Shown here: piece by piece, positions 50,844 through 60,181 of the stretch
Layout: each line of letters opens with the position of its first letter
Numbering within the stretch: position 1 is the stretch's first letter
Origin: Flavisphingopyxis sp963800335
Lineage (GTDB): Bacteria > Pseudomonadota > Alphaproteobacteria > Sphingomonadales > Sphingomonadaceae
DNA length: 64,000 nucleotides
Direction: 5' to 3'
NCBI GenBank assembly: GCA_963800335.1
Contig: CAWDAN010000001.1
Location: forward strand, 62,001 to 126,000
Position numbers and translations under genes: made by a program
The notes under the pieces: generated by a model
The model's input: the letters and a program-made list of their open reading frames with translations, nothing else
What the model was told of the DNA's origin: nothing
Database searches by the model: none

Positions 50844-52453
50844 TCCCTGAACGACTGAGACCTACCCCGGGACTGTTCGCGCGCTTTGGCGTGCCGCTTG
50901 TCCTGCTCGGGGCGGCCGTCGCATGCGCATTTTGGGAGCCCGCACGCTGGGCCCTGATCGTCCTCGTGCCATTGGTCGCCATTGCGCTGTGGGACTTCTT
51001 GCAGACCAAGCACACGCTGCGCCGCAATTACCCGCTGCTCGCCCGGATTCGATGGATCATGGAGGATCTGCGGCCCTTTGCCCGCGCATATGTCGTCGAG
51101 GGCGACCTCGAAGGACGGCCGTTCAACCATGACGAACGGGCGCTCGTCTATGCACGCGCCAAGGGTGAACTCGATTCGCATCCGTTCGGGACCGAACTCG
51201 ACGTCTATTCGAGCGAATATGAGTGGATGAGCCATTCGATCGTACCCAACGAGGCAGCGCCTAGCGAATGGCGCGTCGATGTCGGCAGTCCGCAATGTAC
51301 CCGACCCTATTCGGCATCGCTGCTTAACATTTCGGCGATGAGTTTCGGGTCGCTCGGCGCCAAGGCGATCGAGGCGCTCAACCTCGGCGCGCAACGCGGT
51401 GGTTTCTATCACGACACCGGCGAAGGGGCGATCAGCCCCTATCACCGCAAGCACAATGGCGACCTGGTCTGGGAAATCGGTAGCGGCTATTTCGGCTGTC
51501 GCGACGACAGGGGTGATTTCGACCCGGAGCGTTTCCGCGACGCGGCGAGCGACGACCAGGTCAAGATGGTCGAGATCAAATTGAGCCAAGGCGCCAAGCC
51601 GGGTCATGGCGGCGTCCTGCCCGGCGACAAGGTGACTGAGGAAATCGCGCAGATCCGGGGCATTCCGGTTGGCGTCGACTGCATCTCGCCCGCCGCGCAC
51701 AGCACCTTTTCGACGCCGATCGAAATGCTCGAATGGGCTGCGCGACTGCGCGACCTGTCGGGCGGCAAGCCGGTCGGAATAAAATTGTGCGTCGGCCAAC
51801 CGCACGAGGTGCTTGCCGTCATGAAGGCAATGCTCGCGACGGGCATCCGGATCGACTACGTCGTGGTCGATGGCGCCGAAGGCGGCACCGGGGCCGCACC
51901 GGTCGAATTTTCGAACCGTATCGGCATGCCCTTGAGAGAGGGCCTGATCCTCGTGCGAAACGCGCTCGTCGGTACCGGCCTCAAAGGCGAAATCCGACTC
52001 GCCGCCGCAGGAAAAGTCCATTCGGGCGCGGGCCTGGCGATGAACGCCGCACTCGGCGCCGACTGGTCGAACGCCGCGCGAGCCTTCATGTTCGCGCTTG
52101 GCTGCGTCCAGTCGCTACGCTGCAATACCGACATGTGCCCGACCGGCATCGCGACGCAGGACCCGACGCGCCAGCGCGGTCTCGTCATACCGACCAAGGC
52201 CGAACGCGTGACGCGGTTCCAGCGTCACAGTCTGCACTCGCTGCGTGAAATGGTCGTCGCCATGGGGCTCAATCACCCGTCCGAAATCGAACCGCGCAAC
52301 CTGTTCGAGCGTCTGAATTCGGCGCGGTCGGACTCGATTAACCATATTTACGAATTCGTCGAAAATGGCGCGCTGGTCGACGACGCGGGCGCGACAAGCC
52401 TGGCCAACTACTGGAAACGCGCGAGTGCCGAGAGTTTCGCAAGTAGCTGCTAG
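50840..52453 (+). CDS. FMN-binding glutamate synthase family protein, membrane-anchored
   Basis: The 537-residue product has one or two N-terminal membrane helices (about 16-52) and a GltB-like central/FMN domain: NISAMSFGSLGAKAIEALN, HDTGEGAISPYHRKH, KLSQGAKPGHGGVLPG, DGAEGGTGAAPVEF, and the Fe-S region ALGCVQSLRCNTDMCPTGIATQ with three cysteines. It lacks the glutaminase domain, so it is not a complete glutamate synthase; it is probably an FMN/Fe-S oxidoreductase of the same family. The substrate is unknown. It overlaps the hydrolase gene. Confidence 0.88.
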   Translation: MIPERLRPTPGLFARFGVPLVLLGAAVACAFWEPARWALIVLVPLVAIALWDFLQTKHTLRRNYPLLARIRWIMEDLRPFARAYVVEGDLEGRPFNHDERALVYARAKGELDSHPFGTELDVYSSEYEWMSHSIVPNEAAPSEWRVDVGSPQCTRPYSASLLNISAMSFGSLGAKAIEALNLGAQRGGFYHDTGEGAISPYHRKHNGDLVWEIGSGYFGCRDDRGDFDPERFRDAASDDQVKMVEIKLSQGAKPGHGGVLPGDKVTEEIAQIRGIPVGVDCISPAAHSTFSTPIEMLEWAARLRDLSGGKPVGIKLCVGQPHEVLAVMKAMLATGIRIDYVVVDGAEGGTGAAPVEFSNRIGMPLREGLILVRNALVGTGLKGEIRLAAAGKVHSGAGLAMNAALGADWSNAARAFMFALGCVQSLRCNTDMCPTGIATQDPTRQRGLVIPTKAERVTRFQRHSLHSLREMVVAMGLNHPSEIEPRNLFERLNSARSDSINHIYEFVENGALVDDAGATSLANYWKRASAESFASSC

Positions 52454-52483
52454 GCGTACACCCCGAAACGGGGCAGCCTGTCC

Positions 52484-53218
52484 TTAGCCGAACAGCGATC
52501 CCACACCGAGCACCGGGTCGGTCCAGCCTTCGTAGATCATCTTGCCCGCGACGAAGACGATGACGGCAAGGCCGATATAGGCGATCCAGCGGTGGCGCTC
52601 GATCAGCTTGGCGATGAAATTGGCGGCGAGGCCCATCAACGCGACCGCGACGATCAGGCCGACGATCATGATGCCGGGATGGTCCTTGGCTGCCCCGGCG
52701 ACGCCAAGCACGTTGTCGAGGCTCATCGAAACATCGGCGAGGGCGACCGCCCAGGCGGCTCCGGCAAAGCTCTTGGCCGATTTGAGACCCGAATGCTCGT
52801 CGCCCAGCACCTCTTCGGATCCCGGGCTTTCACCGCCGTGATGGATCTCACGCCAGAATTTCCACGATACCCACAGCAGGAGCAGGCCACCGGCGAAGAT
52901 CAGGCCGACGACGCCCATCAGATAGGTGACGATCAGGGCAAAGAAGATGCGCAGCACGAGCGCGGCACCGATCCCGATCAGGATGACCTTCCTGCGCTGA
53001 TCGGCGGGCAGGCCCGCAGCCAGCGCGCCGACAACGATCGCATTGTCGCCGGCCAGCACAAGGTCGATCATCAGCACCTGGACGAACGCGGCGAACGCGG
53101 CAGGTTCGGTGATGTTCGAAAAATCGTTGACGATATGATGCCAGATATCGGCGGGCGAGCCGAGTCCGGGGGCGGCGCTCGCAGCAGACGCTGCGGCGGA
53201 GAGAAAATCGAGGATCAT
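52484..53218 (-). CDS. TerC family membrane protein (YjbE-type)
   Basis: The 244-residue inner-membrane protein has seven or so helices with the two acidic motifs of TerC: VLMIDLVLAGDNAIVVG and VALADVSMSLDNVLGVAG, each with the Asp-Asn pair in a membrane helix. TerC proteins such as Alx and YjbE export Mn2+ or help load metalloproteins. A charged loop (HHGGESPGSEEVLGDEH) divides the halves. Metal specificity is not visible; the neighbours give no hint. Confidence 0.9.
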   Translation of the reverse strand: MILDFLSAAASAASAAPGLGSPADIWHHIVNDFSNITEPAAFAAFVQVLMIDLVLAGDNAIVVGALAAGLPADQRRKVILIGIGAALVLRIFFALIVTYLMGVVGLIFAGGLLLLWVSWKFWREIHHGGESPGSEEVLGDEHSGLKSAKSFAGAAWAVALADVSMSLDNVLGVAGAAKDHPGIMIVGLIVAVALMGLAANFIAKLIERHRWIAYIGLAVIVFVAGKMIYEGWTDPVLGVGSLFG

Positions 53219-53299
53219 GCGATCGACCCTAGAGGCTGATCGCCGTCATGGCGAGCGGATAAACGCGCGATTCCGCCCGCAATGACGGTCCCGATCGGC

Positions 53300-54556
53300 C
53301 TACTGGTTCATCGATTCGAAGAATTCCTCGTTGGTCTTGGAATCCTTCATCTTGTCGAGCAGGAACTCCATCGCGTCGACGGTGCCCATCTGCATCAGGA
53401 TACGGCGCAGCACCCACATTTTCTTGAGCTGGTCGGGCTCGACAAGCAATTCTTCCTTGCGCGTGCCCGATTTGCCGACATCGATCGACGGGAAGATGCG
53501 CTTGTCGGCGATCTTGCGATCGAGGACGATCTCGGCGTTACCGGTGCCCTTGAACTCTTCGAAGATGACTTCGTCCATGCGGCTGCCGGTATCGATCAGA
53601 GAGGTCGAGATGATCGTCAGCGAGCCGCCTTCCTCGATATTGCGTGCCGCGCCGAAAAAGCGCTTGGGGCGCTGCAGCGCATTGGCATCGACGCCGCCGG
53701 TCAGCACCTTGCCCGAGCTCGGGACGACGGTGTTGTAGGCGCGCCCCAGTCGCGTGATATTGTCGAGCAGGATGATGACATCCTTCTTGTGCTCGACGAG
53801 GCGCTTGGCCTTTTCGATCACCATTTCGGCGACCTGGACATGGCGCGTCGCGGGTTCGTCGAAGGTCGAGGACACCACCTCGCCGACCACGGTGCGCTGC
53901 ATGTCGGTGACTTCCTCGGGCCGCTCATCGATCAGCAGGACGATGAGGTAGCATTCGGGATGGTTGACCGAGATCGCCTTGGCGATGTTCTGCATCATGA
54001 TCGTCTTGCCGACGCGCGGCGGGGCGACGATCAGGCAACGCTGACCCTTGCCGAGTGGCGTCACGACGTCGAGCACGCGCCCGGTCTTGTCCTTGATCGT
54101 CGGATCCTCGATCTCGAGCTTGAGGCGTTCGTCGGGATAGAGCGGTGTCAGGTTATCGAAATTGACGCGGTGGCGGACCGCTTCGGGATCGTCGAAATTG
54201 ACCGCGGTCAGCTTGGTCAGCGCGAAATAGCGCTCGCCGTCGCGCGGTCCGCGGATTTCGCCTTCGACCGTGTCGCCGGTCCTGAGGCCGAATTTGCGGA
54301 CCTGGTTGGGCGACACGTAAATATCATCGGGCCCGGCGAGATAATTCGCCTCGGGGCTGCGCAGGAAACCGAAACCGTCGGACAGGACCTCGATCGTGCC
54401 GAGCCCCATGATCTCCTCGCCGTCGTCGCTCAATTCCTTGAGGATGGCGAACATGAGATCCTGCTTGCGCAGGGTGGAGCTGCCTTCGACGCCGAGTTCC
54501 TCGGCCATGGCGACGAGTTCTGCGGGCGCTTTTTTCTTGAGATCTTTGAGATGCAT
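53300..54556 (-). CDS. rho: Transcription termination factor Rho
   Basis: Rho is the hexameric RNA helicase that ends unprotected transcripts. The 418-residue product has the N-terminal Rho-N helices, the cold-shock RNA-binding fold (GFGFLRSPEANYLAGPDDIY, 60-80), Walker A APPRVGKT (178-185), Walker B VIILLDNITRLGRAYN and the Q/R-loop region VLTGGVDANALQ. The ATG at 54556 fits the family; the frame is open further upstream in an untranslated leader of at least 120 bases, as often needed for rho autoregulation. Confidence 0.97.
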   Translation of the reverse strand: MHLKDLKKKAPAELVAMAEELGVEGSSTLRKQDLMFAILKELSDDGEEIMGLGTIEVLSDGFGFLRSPEANYLAGPDDIYVSPNQVRKFGLRTGDTVEGEIRGPRDGERYFALTKLTAVNFDDPEAVRHRVNFDNLTPLYPDERLKLEIEDPTIKDKTGRVLDVVTPLGKGQRCLIVAPPRVGKTIMMQNIAKAISVNHPECYLIVLLIDERPEEVTDMQRTVVGEVVSSTFDEPATRHVQVAEMVIEKAKRLVEHKKDVIILLDNITRLGRAYNTVVPSSGKVLTGGVDANALQRPKRFFGAARNIEEGGSLTIISTSLIDTGSRMDEVIFEEFKGTGNAEIVLDRKIADKRIFPSIDVGKSGTRKEELLVEPDQLKKMWVLRRILMQMGTVDAMEFLLDKMKDSKTNEEFFESMNQ

Positions 54557-54743
54557 ATCGGTTTTCCGTGGCGGAAAGGGGAGGGACTGGCTGGCGATCC
54601 GGTCTTGGGGAAAGACGCTGGAAAATCGTGAAGATCGCTTGATAAAGCTGCGATCGCCGCCGGTTTGGAACGCCCGCATTTAGGCGCGTCGCAGGGTCAA
54701 GTCAATCGCGCTTGCTGGCCGGTCAGTGCGCCTTGCAACCGTT

Positions 54744-55199
54744 TCAGAACGGCTTGGCGATGACCAGGATGACGATCAGCGCGGTCGCGATGCCGGGCAC
54801 TTCGTTGAGCAACCGCAGCCGCTTTTCGCTGAGTGGCCGCTCGCCGCGCGCGAGCTTTTTCCAATAACCGACGCACCAGCCATGATAGCCCGACAGAGCG
54901 AGTACGAGCAGCAGCTTGGCGTGGAACCATGCCTGATCCCAGATACCCAGGCTAAACGCGAGCGCGAGGCCGAATAACCAGACGAGGATCAGCGACGGGT
55001 TGAGGATGATCTTGATCAACCGCTTCTCGCGCTCGATCCACAGCGCGTCTTCGGCAGAACCGACCGCAGTGGCGTGATGATAGACGAAAAAGCGCGGTAG
55101 CATGAACAATCCTGCGATCAGGAAGATCACGAAAATCACGTGCGCCGCCTTTATCCAGAGCACGGCTGTTCCAAGAAAGCCGACCAGTCCATCCATCAT
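54744..55199 (-). CDS. hemJ: Protoporphyrinogen oxidase HemJ
   Basis: HemJ converts protoporphyrinogen IX to protoporphyrin IX in the membrane in many Gram-negative bacteria that lack HemG and HemY. The 151-residue product has four helices and the family-conserved H and R residues: WIKAAHVIFVIFLIAGLFMLPR, FVYHHATA and FHAKLLLVLALSGYHGW (shown in part). It overlaps hemE by four bases, so two steps of haem synthesis are co-translated. Confidence 0.9.
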   Translation of the reverse strand: MMDGLVGFLGTAVLWIKAAHVIFVIFLIAGLFMLPRFFVYHHATAVGSAEDALWIEREKRLIKIILNPSLILVWLFGLALAFSLGIWDQAWFHAKLLLVLALSGYHGWCVGYWKKLARGERPLSEKRLRLLNEVPGIATALIVILVIAKPF

Positions 55200-56229
55200 G
55201 CGCCTCTTACGATTGCTACGAGCTGCTCGACATGCGCGATAGGCGTGTCGGGCAAGATACCGTGGCCGAGATTGAAGATATGCGGCCGGCCTTCGAACGC
55301 CGATATGATCGCTTTGGCCGCGCTTTCAAGCTGGTGTCCGCCGGCGATCAATGCCAGCGGATCGAGATTGCCCTGTACCGGCAGATCGGCAGGCAGTTCG
55401 CGCGCCGCCCAGTCGGGATCGACCGTCTCGTCGAGGCCGATCGCATCGACCCCTGTTCCGGCAGCATAAGCGGCAAGCTTTCCGCCCGCGCCCTTGGGAA
55501 AGCCGATGATCGGCACATCGGGATGGCGCGCGCGCAGCCCATCAATGATCGCCTTGTTGGGTGCGATCACCCAGTCATCGAACTGCGCTGGCGACAGCGA
55601 TCCCGCCCAGCTGTCGAACAGTTGTACCGCATCGACCCCGGCGGCGATCTGGCCCGAGAGATAATCGATGCTCGTCGTCACGATCGCATCGATCAGCGCG
55701 CCGAAGCGGACCGGATCGCCATAGGCCATGCGACGCGCCGCCGCCTGGTCTCTGCTGCCCTCGCCGTTGACCATATAGGTCGCCACTGTCCACGGACTGC
55801 CGGCAAAGCCCAGAAAGGTGGTGCCAGGCGTCAGCTGCGGCCTTCACCCTGCGCACGGTATCGTAAACCGGATCGAAGCGCTCGAGCACAGGTATCAGGT
55901 CCTCGAGTGCGGCATCGGCGAGCCGCGGCGACAAATGCGGGACCTTCACCGACGCGAAATTCGAGATGCTGGCCGAGCGCATGCGGCACGATCAATATAT
56001 CCGAAAACAGGATCGATCCGTCGAAGGCGAAGCGGCGCAGCGGTTGCAACGTCACCTCGGCCGCAGCCTCGCTGTCATAAACGAGGTCGAGAAAACCGCC
56101 CTTTTCTGCGCGCAAGGCACGATATTCGGGAAGATAGCGCCCCGCCTGGCGCATCAGCCAGAGCGGTGGCCGCGGCTGGCGCTCACCGCGCAATACGGCG
56201 AGCAGGGGTTTGAAGTGAGCGTGCGTCAT
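55196..56229 (-). CDS. hemE: Uroporphyrinogen decarboxylase, two frameshifts
   Basis: HemE removes four carboxyl groups from uroporphyrinogen III. Three frames give about 343 residues: PPLWLMRQAGRYLPEYRALR and FSDILIVPHALG; then LSPRLADAALEDLIPVLERF; then SPWTVATYMVNGEGSRDQ, VQLFDSWAGSLSP and GNLDPLALIAGG with the C-terminal HIFNLGHGILPDTP. Extra bases near 55934 (TTT run) and 55836 (GCAGCTG) break the frame. Both repairs restore conserved text, including LGFAGSPWT. HemE next to the origin is an alphaproteobacterial hallmark. Confidence 0.92.
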
Positions 56230-56244
56230 GCGTGTCCCTGGATT

Positions 56245-56563
56245 GGCTCGTCGACCCTGCTTAGCCTCTTACTAATATAATAGAGTCTATAGGATGATGT
56301 TGTAGGTTGGGCCGTGGAGAGCGTGCATAAAGACCTTATCCGCGTTTTGCCAACAGTCCGGCGCAATCCTCGTCTCGCGTTCGCCGCCGAGTCGGAACAA
56401 CCATCCCCGCTATCCACAGGCTGTTGATAAGATTTCGCGCTGTGGATCGTTTGTGTATAAAAATCGCAATGCGGGGCAAAAGGTACTGGGGTGCCTGTTC
56501 TGCGCGATTTATACCGGTCTTATCCACAGGCCTATCGTCTATTGAAGGGGACGCGACGAGACT
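56245..56563. other. Chromosomal replication origin oriC
   Basis: The 330-base gap between the divergent hemE and ppsR genes holds clustered DnaA boxes: a perfect TTATCCACA at 56520-56528, and one-mismatch boxes at 56410-56418 (CTATCCACA), 56422-56430 and 56452-56460 (on the other strand), plus a weaker one at 56441-56449. An AT-rich tract (about 56268-56292) could be the unwinding element. No gene is present. The position beside hemE matches the Caulobacter and other alphaproteobacterial origins, and parS sites and parAB lie close. Confidence 0.85.
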
Positions 56564-57385
56564 ATGACGCAGCGCCTCCATATCCATCTTGTTTCCGATT
56601 CCACCGGTGAAACGCTCGACACCATCGCCAAGGCGGCGCTGGCGCAGTTCGACGATATCGATGTCGTGCGCCATTTCCATCCCCTGATCCGGTCTGGAGC
56701 CGATCTCGAGCGGACGATTGGCGACATGGCGGCCAATCCGGGGCTGGTCCTTCATACTATGGTCAACCGCGACAACCGCCGCACGCTCGAACGCGCGTGC
56801 CGCCGGCATGATCTTCCCGCGGTCGCGGCGCTCGATCCGGTGACCGACGCATTGTCGAGCCTGCTCCACCAGGAAGCGCAGGCGCGTCCCGGGCGCCAGC
56901 ACGTCCTGGACGCCGCCTATTTCGCGCGCGTCGATGCGATCCAGTTCACCATCGCGCACGACGACGGGATCAACTGGGAAAACTGGGAAGAGGCCGATAT
57001 CGTGCTCGCCGGAGTATCGCGGACGTCGAAGACGCCGACGAGCATCTATCTCGCCAATCGCGGGTTCAAGACCGCCAACATTCCCGTTGTCGTCGAATCG
57101 CCGCCGCCCGACAAGCTCTACAACCTGACCCATCCGATGGTGATCGGCCTGACGACGAGCGTCAGCCGGTTGGTCGAGGTGCGGCGCAACCGCTTGCTAT
57201 CGGTCGGTCAGGCGCCTGAAACCAATTATGTCGACGAGGACGCGGTCAAGCGCGAGCTCGCCTTCGCGCGCCGGATGTTTGCCGACAATGGTTGGCCGGT
57301 GATCGACGTGACGCGCCGCTCGATCGAGGAAACCGCAGCGGCGATCATCAAGATCGCCCAGTCGCGCGACATGGAGCTGGCATGA
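56564..57385 (+). CDS. Pyruvate, phosphate dikinase regulatory protein (PPSR/DUF299)
   Basis: This 273-residue bifunctional kinase/phosphorylase uses ADP to phosphorylate and phosphate to dephosphorylate PEP synthetase or pyruvate phosphate dikinase. It has the family start LHIHLVSDSTGETLDTIAKA, the P-loop GVSRTSKTPTSIYLANRG and the NYVDEDAVKRELAFARRMF end. It is the gene directly right of oriC, the same as in Caulobacter and Rickettsia, and it overlaps maf by four bases. Confidence 0.93.
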   Translation: MTQRLHIHLVSDSTGETLDTIAKAALAQFDDIDVVRHFHPLIRSGADLERTIGDMAANPGLVLHTMVNRDNRRTLERACRRHDLPAVAALDPVTDALSSLLHQEAQARPGRQHVLDAAYFARVDAIQFTIAHDDGINWENWEEADIVLAGVSRTSKTPTSIYLANRGFKTANIPVVVESPPPDKLYNLTHPMVIGLTTSVSRLVEVRRNRLLSVGQAPETNYVDEDAVKRELAFARRMFADNGWPVIDVTRRSIEETAAAIIKIAQSRDMELA

Positions 57386-57976
57386 GCGAGCGCATCGTTC
57401 TCGCCTCGGGCAGCGCGTCGCGCCGCGCGATGCTGACGCATGCAGGCGTGCCGCATGACGTCATGCCGACGTCGGTCGACGAAGCCGCGATCAAGCGCGA
57501 TCTGGCGGCGAGCGCACCCGCCGAACTCGCCGCCGCGCTCGCGCTCGCCAAGGCCCGCGCCGGGTCGGATGCGGCGCCGGGGCGCATTGTCCTCGGCGGC
57601 GATTCACTCGTCGCGCTCGATCGGCGGATTTACGACAAGCCCGCAAGCCGGGCAGAGGCTGCGGAGCACCTTGCAGCATTTTCCGATCGGACGATCGCAT
57701 TGCACAGCGCCGCGGCGCTGGTTCGTGACGGGCAGACGCTCGCGACGACCGCCGATGTCGCGCAGCTCGTCGTCCGCCCGCTGTCGCACCGGCTTCATCG
57801 AAGCCTATCTCGACGCCGAATGGCCCGCGATCGCCGCGTGCGCCGGCTGCTTCCGGATCGAGGGCATCGGCGTCCAGCTGTTCTCCTCGCTCAAGGGCGA
57901 TCATTTTACCATTCTCGGCATGCCCCTCCTGGGATTGCTGAGCGAACTGAGAAACTTGGATATAATGACGTCATGA
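57382..57976 (+). CDS. Maf-like nucleotide pyrophosphatase, frameshifted
   Basis: Maf proteins hydrolyse non-canonical or methylated nucleoside triphosphates and may link division to nucleotide quality. The product has LASGSASRRAML with the SxSxRR motif, GDSLVALD with the catalytic Asp, and KPASRAEAAEHL. The frame breaks near 57787 by one extra C after VRPLS; removal gives TGFIEAYLDAEWPAIAAC, GCFRIEGIGVQLFSSLKGD and about 197 residues. It overlaps both neighbours by four bases. Confidence 0.87.
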
Positions 57977-58809
57977 CGGACCCTGCCGCTCCCTTGCTGC
58001 CCGACGGCGCCTATGCCGAGGTGATCGGCGATCCCGTCGCACACAGCAAATCGCCGATCATCCATCGCTTCTGGCTCGACCGGCTCGGCATCGCCGCCGA
58101 TTATCGCGCGACGCGCGTCAAGGCCGATGGCCTCGCCGCCTATTTCGCCGACCGCAAGGCCGACCCCGGCTGGCTCGGCTGCAACATCACGATGCCGCAC
58201 AAGATCGCGGCGCTCGAGTCCGTCGCCAATGCGGGCGATCTCGCGCAATCGATCGGGGCGACCAACACCGTCCTGCGCGACGGCGATCGGCTGATCGCGA
58301 CCAATACCGACGCAGCGGGATTCTATGGCCCGATCGCCGATTTCGATCTCGCCGGTGCGCCGGTCGCGGTGATCGGTGCGGGCGGCGCGGCCCGCGCCGT
58401 GCTGTTTGCGCTGGCGCGTTGCGATATCGGTCCGCTGACGCTGATCGCGCGCAACCCGCTCAAGGCGGCGATGCTGCTTTCAGCGCTGAAGCTCACCGGC
58501 ACGACGCAGGGACTTGATGCGCCGCTGCCGCCCGCGCGCCTGCTGATCAACGCCAGCCCGCTCGGCATGGCAGGACACGATGCCTTTGCCGGCGACCTTG
58601 ACCGTCTGCCCGACGAAGCGATCGTCTATGACCTCGTCTATGATCCGCTCATCACGCCGTTGATCGCGGCGGCGGAGGCGCGCGGGCTCGAAACGATCGA
58701 CGGGCTCGAAATGCTCGTCGGCCAGGCGGCGGTCGCGTTCGAGCTGTTCTTCGGGGTCGCCGCGCCGCGCGAGCACGACGGCGAACTGCGCGAACTGTTG
58801 ACGTCATGA
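57973..58809 (+). CDS. aroE: Shikimate dehydrogenase
   Basis: AroE reduces dehydroshikimate with NADPH in aromatic amino-acid synthesis. The 278-residue product shows VIGDPVAHSKSPIIHRFW (substrate Ser), NITMPHKIAAL with the catalytic Lys, NTDAAGF with the catalytic Asp, and the NADP fold VIGAGGAARAVLFAL. It is intact and lies in a run of overlapping genes from ppsR to coaE. Confidence 0.95.
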   Translation: MTDPAAPLLPDGAYAEVIGDPVAHSKSPIIHRFWLDRLGIAADYRATRVKADGLAAYFADRKADPGWLGCNITMPHKIAALESVANAGDLAQSIGATNTVLRDGDRLIATNTDAAGFYGPIADFDLAGAPVAVIGAGGAARAVLFALARCDIGPLTLIARNPLKAAMLLSALKLTGTTQGLDAPLPPARLLINASPLGMAGHDAFAGDLDRLPDEAIVYDLVYDPLITPLIAAAEARGLETIDGLEMLVGQAAVAFELFFGVAAPREHDGELRELLTS

Positions 58810-59438
58810 ATACCACCCCGCCTGCAGGCCCGCTGGTCGTCGGCCTCACCGGATCGATCGGCATGGGCAAATCGACCGTCGCGGCGATGCTGCGTGAGGA
58901 AGGCGTGCCGGTGTTCGATGCCGATGCCGCGGTCCACGCGCTGCAGGGGCCGGGCGGCGCGCTGCTCGATGCGATCGAGGCACGCTTTCCCGGCAGCACG
59001 AGTCCCGACGGCGTCGATCGCGCGGTGCTCGGTGCGCGCGTGTTCGAAGATCCCGCTGCGCTCGCCGACCTCGAGCGAATCGTCCATCCCGCAGTGGCGC
59101 GCGCGCAGCGCGATTTCCTCGATACGCACGAGGATGCTCCGTTCGTCGTGCTCGATATCCCGTTGTTGTTCGAAAAGGGCGGTGCGGCACTGGTCGACCG
59201 AGTCGTCGTCGTTTCGGCCCCCGAAGCAGTGCAGCGCGACCGCGTTCTTGCCCGCTCGGGAATGAGCGAGGAAAAATTCTCCGATATCCTCGCGCTGCAG
59301 ACCCCCGATTGCGAAAAAAGACAGCGCGCCGACCATGTTATCGATACCGGCGTACCGCTCGCCGAGACTCGCCGCGCGATTGCCGCGCTCGTCGATACGC
59401 TTCGTGACTTGTCATCGGCGCGAGACAGGACAATATGA
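58806..59438 (+). CDS. coaE: Dephospho-CoA kinase
   Basis: CoaE performs the last step in coenzyme A synthesis. The 210-residue product has the P-loop GLTGSIGMGKSTVAAML, FDADAAVHAL with the catalytic Asp, LERIVHPAVARAQRDF and LDIPLLFEKGG. It overlaps aroE by four bases. No anomalies. Confidence 0.95.
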   Translation: MNTTPPAGPLVVGLTGSIGMGKSTVAAMLREEGVPVFDADAAVHALQGPGGALLDAIEARFPGSTSPDGVDRAVLGARVFEDPAALADLERIVHPAVARAQRDFLDTHEDAPFVVLDIPLLFEKGGAALVDRVVVVSAPEAVQRDRVLARSGMSEEKFSDILALQTPDCEKRQRADHVIDTGVPLAETRRAIAALVDTLRDLSSARDRTI

Positions 59439-59445
59439 TCGTCAC

Positions 59446-60138
59446 ATGCGTGAAATTGTCTTTGATACCGAAACAACCGGCTTCGACCCGAAATCGGGCG
59501 ATCGCATGGTTGAAATCGGCTGTATCGAGCTGATCGACCGGATCGAGACCGGCCGGACCTATCACGCCTATTTCAATCCCTGCCGGCCGATGCCGCCAGG
59601 TGCCGAGGCGATCCACGGGCTCGGCGACGCCTTCCTGGCGAACAAGCCAAAATTTTCCGAAAAGGTCGCCGAGCTGCTCGACTTCCTCGGCGATGCCAAG
59701 CTGGTTGCGCACAACGCGCCGTTCGATTTCGGCTTTCTCAATGCCGAACTGGGGCTGTGCGGACAGCGCGGCGTGTGCATGACGCGGATGATCGACACGA
59801 TCGCCATCGCCCGCACGCTGCATCCCGGCGCCAAGCACAGCCTCGACGCGCTATGCACGCGTTACGGCATCGACCGCAGTCACCGCGTCAAGCACGGCGC
59901 GCTGCTCGACGCCGAATTGCTGACCCAATTGTATATCGAGCTGACCGGCGGGCGGCAGATCGGATTCGATATCGGGCTCGCCAAGGCGCCCGGCAAGTCC
60001 GACCAGCCTGCTTCGCGCGCGCCCGCCCGGCCCTATCGCGAGCCGCGCGCTTTTGCCGCGAGCGCCGACGAGCTGGCCCGGCACGCCGCATTTATTGCGC
60101 GGATCGACGACGCTTTGTGGAACGCCGACGCCGCTTGA
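59446..60138 (+). CDS. dnaQ: DNA polymerase III epsilon subunit (proofreading exonuclease)
   Basis: DnaQ gives DNA polymerase III its 3'-5' proofreading. The 230-residue product has ExoI FDTETTGFD, ExoII VAHNAPFDFGFL and ExoIII HRVKHGALLDAELL, all catalytic acids present, followed by a linker and a C-terminal alpha-binding tail. The ATG at 59446 starts directly at MREIVFDTETTG; the upstream open frame overlaps coaE and is not family-like. Confidence 0.95.
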   Translation: MREIVFDTETTGFDPKSGDRMVEIGCIELIDRIETGRTYHAYFNPCRPMPPGAEAIHGLGDAFLANKPKFSEKVAELLDFLGDAKLVAHNAPFDFGFLNAELGLCGQRGVCMTRMIDTIAIARTLHPGAKHSLDALCTRYGIDRSHRVKHGALLDAELLTQLYIELTGGRQIGFDIGLAKAPGKSDQPASRAPARPYREPRAFAASADELARHAAFIARIDDALWNADAA

Positions 60139-60181
60139 ACTGTTGAACCCCCGCATCCCGTGTGGGGAAAAGGAGCATAAT

